This document shows positions 31,151 to 43,250 of a stretch of 64,000 bases of DNA, piece by piece; positions within the stretch are counted from its first letter, which is position 1; every line of letters starts with the position of its first letter. The DNA comes from Kappaphycus alvarezii (Eukaryota; Rhodophyta; Florideophyceae; Gigartinales; Solieriaceae). Position numbers and translations under genes: made by a program. The stretch is from assembly GCA_002205965.3 (NCBI GenBank), contig NADL03000501.1, forward strand, positions 1,612,001 through 1,676,000. The letters are read 5' to 3'. Under the pieces are notes generated by a model, which saw only the letters and a list, made by a program, of their open reading frames with translations, searched no databases and had not been told where the DNA came from.

Positions 31151-31985
31151 CTTTGCATGACAATGTCCGGCCCCCTCTGAACCAGGTCCCTCCCCTCTTC
31201 CCGCGACAAAGAACGCCAATATGCCATATCCCGTAGCGACTACCGACTCAATTCACTTTCCCCGCACTCCGGCCGCTCGCAAGCTCGCTACCTCCGCTGC
31301 CTGCGGATTTTGCCCTCGCTCATCGCTCCACGCAAGCCGCCGCTCCAACACATACATATCGAAGTAGAGCGAGCCCCTGTAGAAACGTGGCATCGGTAGG
31401 GCGAGCGAAAGGGACACGCATATCCCACAAAAGCTTCGCAGCATCGCAAGCGGCACCAATATCCTGTCCCGTTGTGCCAACGCGATGATCCTTTTTGCCA
31501 GATTCCGTACCCGCGCCAACTTCCGATCCATGACGTACACCCGCATCTCCTCTGTGTCGATGAGGACACCCAAATGCTCGATACGCCTCGACCCTCCCCA
31601 CACTCCCTTCCCTTGGTGCCTCACCAACCCCCAACTCTCCGAACATTCTGTCCATCACTTTGCCCGCCTCTCGGTAGTCCTCCTCTGTAGCCGCCCGAGG
31701 TGCAAATAGAAAGTTGTCTATACACGGCAGCATGCGGCACCCCAACCTCCCCCTGAAGTACCTGATCAGCGGTCGTGGAATTTTGCAAAACCAGTACCCC
31801 GACCGGCCCCAACCGAACGGCAACGCAATGCACCGGTAAGAGGGCCCATTGTACCGGAACACGAAGCAGTCGCGGATGTCCGGATGGAGATAAAAGTTGC
31901 GGTACCCGCTATTGAAATTCCACAACATCATTATATCCCTCTTCTCCACTTTTACCGCAAACGACTGTACATTTTCCATCCTCAC
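31000..31985 (-). pseudogene. DIRS-like reverse transcriptase-RNase H, decayed
   Basis: From 31985 downward: VRMENVQSFAVKVEKRDIMM, a YLHPDIRDCFVFRYNGPSYR block and CIALPFGWGRSGYWF. The catalytic block is CIDNFLF, where the intact relative has YMDDFLV, and the first catalytic Asp is replaced (LWNFNSGY for SFDIEKGF). After a frameshift near 31630 comes EHLGVLIDTEEMRV and SFCGICVSLSLALPMPRFYRGSLYFD. RNase H follows with MQSDAADVGYGG and HLITLRELCALC. Both key active-site Asp changes show that it is dead. Confidence 0.82.
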
Positions 31986-32390
31986 CGTTCCCTTCGGTCA
32001 ATGATTGCTTTGTCTGCTGAAGTTGATCACATACATCTCCTTCCTCCCCTACCACCCCACGAACGATGACAAAAAAGCTTCCCCTCCCTTACGATCCGAT
32101 CCACCTCCTCCTTCCCAATCTCCTAGAAGATACACGCGCGTACCCCTTTCCTCAACTCCTCTCCCGCAAACTCCTTGTCCTCTCTCGTCTGGTATATCTA
32201 TCCCATTACCAACCCTACGTAAAAGTCACCGTTGGAGCGTCCCTTTTACCATACTGAACGGCCCTTACCACGAACTCCGACGCTTCCAATAGGGATCCCC
32301 ATGCCTCGGCCTTTGACATTGTCCCCCGCCATAACGACTTTCCCCCTGCAGTAGTCAGGATACGCTCTCCCCTCATAGCCTCCTTCGACA

Positions 32391-32816
32391 TCACTCATCA
32401 TCGGAGGTCGACGCTGGACCGCCCTTACTGTTCCCTCCCGTCGCCCTTACCAATCTTGCTTTAGCCAATTGCTTCGCGGCCTCGACCTCCAGCTTAGTCG
32501 TCAGTGCCTCCCGCGCCGTCCTGTACGACTCCGAAAAGACCGTTTCATGAACTTGCTCTACCAAGAAATACATTCGCCTCGCTGCCTCTACCCCTTGCCC
32601 CGTGATGTCTCTGAAGTACTGAGCTCTCATGGACAGTACCTCCAACGATGCCTTCATTGCCATCCCTGCTAACTTCAGTTTCCTCCCCATTCCTTCCACT
32701 CCTTCCGGTTTTGCAGCTCCTGCTCTCGATTTGTGCAACGCTTCTGCGCACATTAGATTGAGAGAATCCATTGGATCACCCTGGTCACAACCCGGCGGTG
32801 CTGAAGAGAATAGCAT
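32391..32816 (-). pseudogene. ORF between Harbinger remnant and DIRS remnant
   Basis: An open frame of 141 codons, helical and rich in Ala, Lys and Glu. The first 40 residues (FSSAPPGCDQGDPMDSLNLM...) resemble the tail seen after SANT domains in Harbinger partner proteins. It follows the SANT remnant with only a frame change, so it may be that protein's C-terminus. Alternatively it is the end of the gag-like ORF1 of the neighbouring DIRS element. I cannot decide between these. Confidence 0.4.
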
Positions 32817-32825
32817 TATTTCGTT

Positions 32826-33690
32826 TTATCGCTCTAGTGACTCATTTATAGCCTTCTGTAGTTCTACTGCTTGTAACGCAATCTTGATTTTCTTCTGTCC
32901 TGTTTGTTTCTTCAAAAGCACCTCTTCTGCTTTGCGCCTTCCGTTCGGCCTTTGGAGGGAGGCAGAGCTTCCATTTGCCTCCATATCGCTATCTAATATC
33001 ACGCTAGCTCCTGTCGCTAAGGGAGGTTCAGTCTCTTCTCTTGACGTTTTTCGTGAGGAGGAGCCTCCCATACTCTTTTCATTATCACGCAATATCTTCC
33101 ATGCTTCAAAAAGCTTGAATGTTTTGCCGCTTTTGTCACTTACTGAATGTATTTATACCCCATGTAGACAGCCGTGGCCATACGATAAACAATATTTTCC
33201 CTAACACCAGTCGGCTTAGAGCGACGAATACTGTTTGCGCATCCCGAAAACTTCACACACTCTTTATTAATGAGCTTATCCCTGCACTGAAATGATTCAA
33301 AAGTACGATAGCTACACATGGGGGGCTTCAAATGATTGTAGATATCCCCGATTCGAGAGAAAAAGTTTAGATACTTCTGTTCAGATCCTATGCTAGGATC
33401 TCCGGAAACCTTCAGCCAAGTACGAGCTAAGGCCTGATCCTCTGAAGAGGGTTAGTTTGTTCCCCTAACACGGCTTGCATTTTGCTGTGTTTAAATCGCT
33501 CCGGTACTTGCAGAAGGTTGGAGGTTTGAAATCGCGGGATATGCAGCGGGTGAAATCGTGGGAGACGCTGCCGATCCATTAACGTCGGAGGGAGTCTGGT
33601 GTTGCGACATTGATATGAGTGGATTTGCCGCTATGGGCAGGATGTGGGAGGGGGATGGGTTTGGGCACTTGAAGGACGTAGGCAAGGATC
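32826..33690 (-). pseudogene. Decayed Harbinger SANT/Myb-like gene
   Basis: Minus-strand fragments match the intact partner protein at 25393-26067 block by block. There is a Ser/Pro/Ala-rich start (33685-33491). After a stop-containing gap the frame reads RTWLKVSGDPSIGSEQKYLN, SYRTFESFQCRDKLINKEC and IRRSKPTGV...YRMATAVY, and after another break FEAWKILRDNEKSMGG. A Lys-rich helix (RRKAEEVLLKKQTGQKKIKI) follows. Stops and frame changes make it non-functional. No matching transposase gene remains beside it. Confidence 0.8.
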
Positions 33691-33930
33691 ACCCTTGATT
33701 AAGGGTGCTGAAATTGGCGGGAAGCGGTTCAAAATTGTTTGTCGTAGCCCAATAATGAGCCGCCAACTGTTTTAATCTTGGGATCAAAGAGCTAAATTTG
33801 GGAGCTAGATGTGATTGATATAGCACCAGATTTTAGGCCCAGAATAAATATTTACTTTACTTTTGTATCGGTGGGAATAATCAAATGGGTTAAAGTGACA
33901 AATTTGTTCATTTATGTGTTTAGGTCTGAC

Positions 33931-33945
33931 CAGTTGGGATGCTCT
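33931..33945 (-). repeat. Terminus of second Harbinger element
   Basis: Reads CCAGTTGGGATGCTC followed by TAAGGGGCC. The final GATGCTC plus TAA equals the right end of the intact Harbinger (GATGCTC then TAAGGGGCC at 26357-26372). The opposite terminus was not found, presumably lost with the transposase. Confidence 0.65.
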
Positions 33946-33949
33946 AAGG

Positions 33950-36900
33950 GGCCCAAATTAAGCCTTCAAAAGGGGTACTCACTGCCAGGTCGACACCTCT
34001 TGAAATCCCCTTCTTACAGTTTTCCAAAATTGGGTTAAATTGGGTTTACTTGAATGGGTTGGTATACTTAATCTTCAAAAAAATAGGGTTGGTTTACTTC
34101 GAGTAATGGAAAGGTTGGATTACAGCTCTTACAGTAATGTGATGCATAATAACATCGCGTGTACTGTACCCACCTGTCAAGAAGAACGGATGCGCAGTGA
34201 TGCACCGGACTTACAGTACGACTTCCGGCTTGTCTAAGCGCTTTAACATGTTTACGATGTCGAACATTCACAGAGCGGCCGCTATCCGGAGCTCTCAGTT
34301 GAGATTGCTCACATAGTGCCTAGCATGGGCCTTGAACGATTTGCGCTAACACAGGCGCTCGGGTATAGCACAAAGACGTCAACAAGAAATCGAAGATGCC
34401 GACGTAAAAATGGCGCAAGGGTTGTGATAGGTGTCAGAAGTTAACACAACGTGGCATGGAATCAGGAGGAGACACCATAACATTTGTGTCAGAGCTCACA
34501 GATTTGCATCAAGAACTGCAGTACGCGTTGGCCTCGAGACCTAAGCTAAGAGGAACTGCCGTTGTAGCACATCTTGACCGTTGCGTATACGCCCAGTATG
34601 GTGCGAAGGCACTGGATGTTAAGCCTTTCGAAGGAACGTCAGCAGCTAATGGTAGAGAACAAAGTCGAGGTTGAGTTCGTCTTGCATTAGGCGCTCTACG
34701 GAATATCTTTCTGGCTGCTTTTTTTGGGTCAGCTAGGCATCGGCAAAACCCGGGCGCCAACGGTGTATGGAGTCAAGTGTATTTTATGTCCACAGGCTGC
34801 TGTTTGGTACGTCGATTTGAAGTGGTATTTTAAGATGTTTCCCTTCCCTAGGGACAACGATCTGTCTCTCAGGAGGATTTGTTTGGAGTCCGGAGGGCAT
34901 CAAGCAGTAATGTTGCGGGAGCCTGCCTGAAACTTCGTAAATCCTCAGTAGCAGTCACCTATGATTCACCAGGGTATGAACTTTACTCATCTCCGAGTCT
35001 TACCGAGTAATCACGTTTGTTTCGAACGATGCGAGGGTGCGTTTTCGGAAGTGGGAAAGGGACAGTGTTTTCCCAGTAACCTTGATGGCCTTTTGGAGGT
35101 CTTGACAATGACGAAAGTTCTGTGGGAAGAGAATGAATCCCCTCATCCATGACAGCGCCAGCAATTCAACAAGGTGCACGAGAGGATGATGGGTATCTAG
35201 GAGAGAATTGAACATGTTGGAGCGGGAGCTGGATTTATTTGTGGGAGCGATCATCAATGCTCGAGATAGCGCCAGGGAGGCTGCTGATATTTTCCTGATT
35301 TTGAGCTCTGCGAAGCCATGCCTAGCCAGTACACTTCATTCGTTGGCAAACATCGTGAATCTGCATCAATAAACCTTTTTCACCTTTTACTGATGCTGAT
35401 ATATCCCAACAGATGGATAGAATGAATGTTGTTAGTCGTATACTTACACTAAGGCTTACTGCCGTTCTAGAGTTTGAACTGTGCGGTCGTCTAGGGACAA
35501 AAATTATAGAGCTGACGAGGAATTGACACTTTGAGGGTTTTGTATTTAACTAGCTCTGCGTATCGCAAGTTCTACTATTGGAAATCCAGTGAGGTGGTTA
35601 GGGTAGAGCCAAAGCAGTCGCTTTTAAGAGCATTACTTCGCCATCCACCCAGTGTCCGAAAGCGTTCCCTTGGTTGACATTGCAGCGAGTATGCACTACG
35701 TGCTTTGATGCCATGTCGAGGGAGGGAGGTCACACAGATTTGATTCGGAATTAGTGATGTAGAGATTTCTTCCCGGGCTATATGGATATATTGATACAAT
35801 AAGTTTACCGGGTTGGTTGAAGGACTTATAAAGTAGGGCTCCCACACTCACCATACTGAGAAAGCGTCATATCGAGATACAGGGGAACGTTTCAAACAAG
35901 CAATCGACCATGATGGTTATGTTCTAGGTACGACAATCTTTCGCATCCTTGGTGGCTTTGTCGAGGGTAACAATTTTAGGATGAAGGGATTCCGAAAAAC
36001 TGAGGAGCCTTGTAGAGTGTTATAGAATATTCCCTGGACATGCAGAGAGAGTTATTGCCGTGGAGGAAGGGCTCTGGTGGGACCAGTTCACTGATCATTG
36101 CAACCTTGCCTCATGCTGGCGTGGCACCATCATGTTATTATTCGGAATTTATCTGCGCATGAAATGCCTGGAAAGAAAGAAGGGCCACAAAGCAATAGGT
36201 CATTGTACGTTTCAAGTGCCAAACAGAAGGTAGATTATGCGTAAATGAGGTCAAGAAGCTCATACGATTACACAAATACGCAGATCTGGACGGGGCGTGT
36301 TGTACCCTCGTTTGCACCTCGCCCTCTTCGGAAGTAGGGCCACTCTTTCTGCCAAGTATAACACGAGAAATAATGATGTCAGCAGGAGTGCTGAATACTC
36401 TTAATGTGTTCCTTTTTTTTGGATCTGCAGAAGATAAAATGATGTAAAGCAGTCTTGGAAACTAGTGCCGTACTTGTTCAATAGCAACCTAGATTAACTA
36501 GATGGTACAATAGAAAAACTGAATACACTCAGAAGTCTTTCGGTATACCGAATACGTTAGTGTAGTGTAGTGCATGGCTCATAAAATACAACGAGACATC
36601 CTTCAGAACCCATATGGCCACTTGAAATGTCGCTTGTGCGGAACTGCCTTCTTGTTCACAAATTACTATTAACGTAGCTCACAAAATGTTGGTGCAAATA
36701 AGGGTAGGGCCACTGATTGACAATCCATGGGGCTTTGGTTGGCTTTAACTCTTGATGGGTTCCATCATTCTTCCACGAAATGCGAGGATTTCTCATTCAC
36801 TTGGCTCCTTCCTTCATGAACTCAGCTTTTCTTCGCATTAGGGCCACGAGGACATACTTTACCCAACAAGTATGCAATCTACGGGTGCAACATAATTCCT

Positions 36901-37200
36901 TAAATTAAGTACTGGCTATGTACATTTCTGAAAGCGATATCCAGCGCATCTTCACTGGATCTATTCGTTGTGACACTGGAGAACACAACGGAACAAAAAA
37001 TAACTGCTCAGGTTCAAGGATGTGTGGAACAAAGGTCTCGGAAGATCACTTGTGGGGTGAAGGGTTGCAGAGAGTTTTTCCCATAAATACTGTTACTCTG
37101 GCGCAGTCATTATGGTTTCCTATGTCCGCACAAGGGCGATCCAGCTATGCTTGTTGATCAAAGTACTGTACATAACGGGCAGCTGTAGTCGAATCGGCAC
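33950..37200. other. Gene-poor region with possible decayed coding
   Basis: No intact gene. Plus-strand in-register fragments occur at 34456-34674 and near 34900-35010. A fragment near 35880-36020 reads GERFKQAIDHDGYVLGTTIF in one frame, and the following 36030-36235 is open in another. They may be remnants of an unknown element or exons of an unrecognised gene. Family not recognised. Confidence 0.35.
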
Positions 37201-37201
37201 A

Positions 37202-37283
37202 GGGGGAATTTCGGGTTCTTATAATGTTTGGAAGATGTGGTCGGTTATAACCGCGCTGCTGGAAGTGAGTAATGCGGGATAAT
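37202..37283 (-). repeat. R2-like element 3' UTR copy
   Basis: GGGGGAATTTCGGG at its left, then GGAAGATGTGGTCGGTTATAACC and AATGCGGGAT. This is the reverse complement of the end of the 11803-11941 UTR. Only about 80 bp, with no coding part: an extreme 5' truncation or relic. Confidence 0.8.
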
Positions 37284-39496
37284 CTACAGAGTGATTCCTT
37301 GTTTTTGTGTTCTAATGATGCATCTAAATCTTTTGAGTAGGATTTTAGACAATCTCTCTTTTAGGAGAGTGTTCTTATCCCAGGTGTTATGTTGAGCCGT
37401 GCAAGATTCGTGCGCCTCTTTCAGACATGTGGGACTCCTGCTCTCATACTCACGTCGTACCGATACCATGTGGCAAAGCTTGGTAGATAAGGTGAGATTA
37501 TAGAATACGGAAATGTATCTCAAGAGAAGGGGCTATTTCTACTAGTCCCTTTCGAATTGAGATGGCAAGCTCTCTCGAGTAGTGGCAACAAGGTCAAACG
37601 TATGGAAAGGTGTGGTGATCTTTAAAAGTGTTGAAACTGATTTTTAAGCGGCAACAGATTGCCTCGCTCTTTGTATTTTCTTTAGCATTGAGACCAAGAG
37701 GTCCATTGGGGATGCGTGAAGTGAGTGAAAGCGTCTCAACTCAAGTAGGGCAGCAAGTAGATCCATTATTCTGATTAGATTAGCATTACTTTGAATAGGA
37801 GAGACAGGGAATGTGCCATGTCATGACTGTCGTCTTGTAAAGCGAAACGGACACTTGATTTGAGAGAAACGATAGCAACTGAAGGAGAGCAGCGAAAAGG
37901 GGGCGCAGTGCGGCATGAATCCGGAGAGAGATCGTAGGTTAGAGTCGGCAGTAGCAGATTTGACCTTTGTGTAATGTAATGTAATGACGTGCAAGGACAT
38001 CAAGTAAACAAAAGATGTTGCTTATACAGTCGACGTGAACGGAAGAATTCGAGAATTGGTGAAAATGTGTTGAAATAGGGAAGAATACTTGATAGCCGGA
38101 AGGATACGGCACACTGTTTAATTTGGGCGACCTTGTCATTATGTAACGCATTTAACAAGAGATGAGATGAAAAATCCGTTTCTAAATGGTGTATTCCGGT
38201 AGAGATGATGACGGATGGGAAAGTTGATGGGGAATCCTCGATGGGATACAAATGACATATGACATATTGCTGTGTTGCAGTGGGGCACGAGAGAGGGATT
38301 TGGTGGCAGACTATTTCTCCTTAGAAAATGTGGGCAAAAAGTAACAGGGATGAGGAAATGGTAACATGAGGGCGGGCTATAATGCGAATATCGCGGGGGA
38401 GTAATGGGCACTTGAATAGGTTGAGTTGCGCGATAGTTTTAGGTTGGAAAAAGGAAAACAAAGGTGAGAAGATGAGATATAAAGTTGACAGGATTGGACG
38501 GTTAGCGGAAAGTCGAGGAATTTGGGGCTCAATTGATAGAGACAAGGTTGACGGAAACGGGGTGATCTCCCGCACAGCGGGACGTGCCAACAAGGTCATT
38601 TTGCGTACGGAAGTGAAGTTTTGCGTTGTTTGAGGCAACCGAGAGCGGGATACAGTATCGGATGGATGTTGTGCCGTGAGTAATAATAAGCGCGACAAGA
38701 CATTTGGGCCATTAGTACAGTGCAGTGCAAAACTTGGGAGGTTATGCCGTGGCAATCTTGCGAACAATACTGTACTGTACAATTTAGATTTGTTTTTGTT
38801 TTCTTCCGACAATACCAAAGCAGGTACATAAGGGCTACTGTAGCTACTGTACGCCGGGAGGAAAGCAGAGGCCAAGGTGTGTTGTACTGTACACTAGTCA
38901 AGCTCCCTTTCTGGCGATGAACAAGCTCGCTCGCTCGACAACCTCTTACTATTTTTGTTACAGTATTATAATTATCTTTTCTATTGTATTCTGCCAAAAT
39001 ACTGTACTGTATTGTACACTTTCCACTTAATCTTCATTAAATGAGGCCCCATTCCGTAAATGTCCTTCTCAACAACAGTTATGGAAAAGTGAGATGGCAG
39101 AAAAGGCTTGCGCCGTACGCAGAGTCGCCTGCCATACTGTGCAGTATCTGCTGGTATAGCATCATCTACAGTACTGCTTTGCGCGAAGAAGACTAAAAAT
39201 GACAATTGAATAAAATATCGTTTATAAACGCAGGGGTAAAATTACACATTTTCCAATAAAAGAGGCGATGCATGACGAAAACATGCTCAATTATTATGCT
39301 TTCCAAACCCTTAAAAATAAGCACGTTCGAGAGGGATTCTAAAAATATTAATAAAATTCGACACATACGCTACCAAGAACTGCGAAAAAAACTATAGATA
39401 CAGCACTCGAATCTGCAGTATTTAACAGCGCTGGCCACACCAAACCGTACTTTTCTAGTAGACACTGTAACTACCGCTACACCTCAACTCTACTGT
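37284..39496. other. Intergenic, no gene, TACTGTAC-rich
   Basis: Only short random frames. The stretch 38715-39020 has an unusual density of TACTGTAC/GTACAG words, for example near 38766, 38845, 38883 and 39001. No element was recognised. Confidence 0.45.
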
Positions 39497-39556
39497 TAGC
39501 CGTGTGGATATAACCGACCACATCTTCTATGCATTAAGATAACCCAAAAATTCCCC
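39497..39556 (+). repeat. R2-like element 3' UTR copy
   Basis: Reads GTGTGGATATAACCGACCACATC, then TATGCATTAAGATAACCCAAAAATTCCCC. It matches the last 60 bp of the family 3' UTR in plus orientation. Confidence 0.82.
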
Positions 39557-41869
39557 TCTCAACTCGATCAACCAAACAAGAAAAATTCCCAAAGGTACTA
39601 AAACGAATACGCAAGAGCAAAAAAGACACTTAAATGGGTTCAAGAAAATAATCAGACCAAGCCATCGCCTTTCCCCTCGAAACCCCCGAGAAGTAAAAAA
39701 ATTCCATTATTGCAGCCCAATAGGTATTACACATGTAGCAAGCAGCAAGTTTTCGGATGGAACTCTCCTTGAAGCCCTAAAATACGAGCTTACAACCCTT
39801 TCCACAACCATTAGTAGTGCTGCTTGCTGGAGAGGCTCTACCTAGTTGCGAAAAGAAAAGGTGTTTAATTTTTCATCCATTTGTGATGATTCTTGTCTTG
39901 ACTTTGCTCCGCTGCTCGGTGCACCACCCTCTACATAGAGTGTTTTCGGATACCATTGTAATTAAAATGTTAGTTTAGTATAACACATTGTAAAATTCAA
40001 CTATGAATATTAAAATAATCGCTAAAGAAATAATTGGGATTACAATAATATCCCGAAATCATCTAACCAAGACTCAAGCATTTCTGCGGCGATGTAACAG
40101 ATATATGGTTGCCGCAACAGTGATGTGTTTGCAAAGCCACAATAGCGGTGGCTGTGTACTGCCTAACAAAAGGAATCAGAACAGAGCAAACTAATAATAA
40201 AAGACAGGGAAAATAAGAGAATATGTCCTAATAGAGACACACAAGGAGAAAATAGATTAAGAGATACAAAGGGACCTAAATATTACGATTTTGAAAAGAA
40301 TAACTGATTAAATACCTACCTTTAGCGTAGGATTGTCTGAAATATACTCAAGAACTCTTTTGCTATAACTATTGATCTTCAAAATAGCAGAAAGAGAGCT
40401 TATCACTAAATTTTTTTGAAAATATTGAAGTGAATAGGTGTTGTATTTACGATGTTAAAAATTAAATGTAGACAGGATAGTAAAGCGACAGCAATAATTC
40501 CATGACCTTCAAAAAACAAAAGATGTTAAATTGAATCCCTATTTGATTGGTAAATGAGTAGTGATATAGAATGTTTATTGATAGTCAGAATTCTAGAATC
40601 AAGACATGAAAAAAATTGCTTTTAACTATATCGGAATAAAAAAACGATAAACAACACTTCTCCTGAAAAAAAAGATACTGATTTATATCATTTTTCAAAA
40701 ATTGAAAAGAAAATATTTAGACCGGAAAATTTTGTCAATAAGGACTAGACGGCGAAATTCACTGACATTATTTCGTCTGAAAACGTACTTGTCGCCCTTG
40801 TTTCGGCAAAATTTAGGTTTATATGACATCATTAGTCTGTTAAACACTCGAAAAGGCCAGAAATTAAATGAATGAAGAAACGTTTTCGGCTCATTTCTAC
40901 GGCTTTTGATCTGAATCATGCAAAGTCGATGATTTGACTAGTGGGTGTCTGGAAGCGAGAAAGAATTATTAGTTCTCTCTTTATTTGTGAAATAGCTATA
41001 GTCAAGGCATTTAGACTATAGAAAATTTTCGCTCCATAATATTCTTTTCTAATTTTTATTAAATAAATTATTAAATTATTCTTGAAGTTGGTATTTTTAA
41101 TATCTTTAAAAAAGCGATATAGTCATTAGTTCTTATTTGATGTTTCTAATCGGAAATCATTCAACAAAATACAATGCGTGTATAGTTCATTTCGTGCAAA
41201 GGATTACATCTTCAATGCTTTTATGTGTTTTTGTTGAGTGACTCTAAAAACGATGGGACATAGCCCAAATTATGGATAAATACGGGATTGGTGAAATCGA
41301 GGAAGAGATCTAAAGGATTTGCCGAGGAAAGTAGCAGGAAGTTGACGTCATTCCTCTGCTTGCATTTATTTATACACGCCGTCAAAGAGAGGTGAAAGCG
41401 ATTTAGTCGAGATAAAAAATGGCGTGGTGGCATTTGGGAATTACAGTGAAATTGTGAGACATAGGAGCTGTAATGATGGACCTTTTTCGATGTTAATGGA
41501 AAGAAAAGAAAAAAAAGTAAATGGACACAAAAGATTATCTTTGGAACATCTTAAAAATTGCATTTGTCTTCCAATACCTCAGAAAACTTATATTTTAAAA
41601 CAAATGATCTTCCAATATTTCTGATCTTGACATAAATCTAATAATGTGTTTTTCATATGCAAGAAATTTATAATGGCGACTACTGGTACGTTAACATATG
41701 AAATTTAAAAAATACCCTTCAAAAGCTAGTAGGGGGATAAAAGTATAAACATTTCGATTCAGCCACACTTTCTGAATGTTTAATTGCCTTGAGTTACACA
41801 AATGACAACTGATCGACTCTTATGAAGCAAACAGAGGCAAAATGTGGAACAGAATAGCCTTTCAAAAAA
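39557..41869. other. AT-rich intergenic block
   Basis: Markedly richer in A and T than the rest of the window, with homopolymer runs and no frame over about 75 codons. No gene, RNA or repeat family was recognised. It leads into the decayed Tc1-type transposase. Confidence 0.5.
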
Positions 41870-42800
41870 TTTGAGCAAGACTAAATTGCAGCGCTGCACA
41901 ACATGGGGTTAAGTATTGTTGAAATTGTCGTAAGTTGGTACAAAAATTAATAAAGAAACCTAAAAACTATTGCAAAAAAGTTTGGGTGGACGATCACCAA
42001 AAATTTCTGAAGTAGGTCAGAATGATTTAATCAGAGAACGCATAAGGGAAGACAGAAAAGGCGTCCCAGATGAAGAAAACCGTTTATGTGGACGTGAACA
42101 AATGCCAAGTACAATACATAATCAGTAATGGAGAAGATTAAGTCTTATATGGAGTCTAGAAGTTTCCACCGCTGATTGAACTTCATCGAAACATAAAGCC
42201 AATTTTTGCTCGAAATCATGTCACATTGGGGCAAATAGTAGTGGAACCAGATTTTATTTGATAAAAAGCGGTTTGAAACAGACTACTCTGATTGCTAGAA
42301 CAACTATTGGAGGTATCTGCGAGGTGTAGAAAAAATATGTCTTGACATTAATGCGCTGATGGCAAAGCGATAGCGTCGGGCGTAGTTTAGACATTTAGGA
42401 AGGCAAAAACATTGATATTCTCGGAAAGAAGGTGCTAAAGGACTATTTTAACCTTTTCGCACTTTTAATTACTTTACCCGGATGACAAAATACCAACCGC
42501 ATATATAATTATTAGCATGATCATTCTCCAAATAGCGTGAAAGATGAAGTGAAGGAGTGGTTCATTGTCCAGGTACTTTGATTATTACGTTGTCCCGCTT
42601 GACTTTCAGATCTTAATCTCATAGGAAACCTCTGGGAATACACGGTGCCCAAGGTCAATGCGAACAATTGCCAGTACAAGCCTCCAGATGAACTTTGGAC
42701 TGAGTCAGTGAATGCTTGGAATGAAATTTTAAACTCACTCAGATTCTCATTGATCAAATGAAGGGACAGAAATGCATAGTACGGAGACATTGTGACTAGG
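41870..42800 (+). pseudogene. Tc1/mariner-type transposase, heavily decayed
   Basis: No long frame remains, but translated blocks in the right order are visible. Near 41895 there is a helix-turn-helix start, IAALHNMGLSIVEIV. Near 41985-42100 a basic linker follows. Near 42510-42570 a block ending VKEWFIVQ follows the expected HDN..P motif, here decayed to HDHSPN. At 42594-42650 LSDLNLIGNLWEYTV is a degraded SPDLNPIENLW signature, and at 42687-42735 DELWTESVNAWNEI is the usual end. This is the order of Tc1-like DDE transposases. Many stops and shifts show great age. Terminal repeats were not found. Confidence 0.7.
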
Positions 42801-43108
42801 TGGAGGGACCAAGGAATACTAGAGCACCGCCGGGTGCATTGGTGCTCGGTAATAGTGGTTTGTGGCAATGGTAGTTCACCTTTCCTGGGAGCCCGAGGTA
42901 GCCAACTTTGACAAATCTTATGTAAGCGTTTCCAAAGCACGGTTGCTTATGTATTTTGGCATAAAAAGTTCAAATTTGGCGTTGTTTGAAAGAGACAGCT
43001 TTGAATTTTGAGTTACAGGAACATAAAATCGATTTTAGGGTGGGGCAAAGTTATTTCGTTGAGTGCATGTGGTCGAGTATACAATCACAGTTTCGTCACC
43101 AAAAAGGT

Positions 43109-43250
43109 ACTTTACTGTACTACGGTTGTGGTGCGGTACATTACAGTACAGTACAGCAGTTTACAGTATGGCACAGCACAGCACGGCACAGCAGTGTGAA
43201 GAGCACGAGCACAGTGCTGTGCTGTACAGTACGTACAGTATTCGTATGTA
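43109..43250. repeat. Cluster of GTACAGTA/TACTGTAC and CACAG words
   Basis: Dense run of TTTACTGTACTAC, TTACAGTACAGTACAGCAG, GCACAGCACAGCACGGCACAG and GCTGTGCTGTACAGTACGTACAG. Partly inverted, with hairpin potential. The open frames crossing it on both strands are compositional artefacts. Confidence 0.8.

Larger units (their letters stand above)
30180..32390 (-). mobile_element. Second DIRS-like retrotransposon, decayed
   Basis: Minus-strand reverse transcriptase, RNase H and tyrosine-recombinase pieces occur in the same order as in the 12-16 kb element, but are clearly divergent from it. Terminal direct repeats were not recognised. The 5' side (about 32000-32390) is full of stops but keeps the reverse-transcriptase lead-in. 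It lies directly next to the decayed Harbinger SANT gene, so one element probably inserted in or replaced part of the other. Confidence 0.75.
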
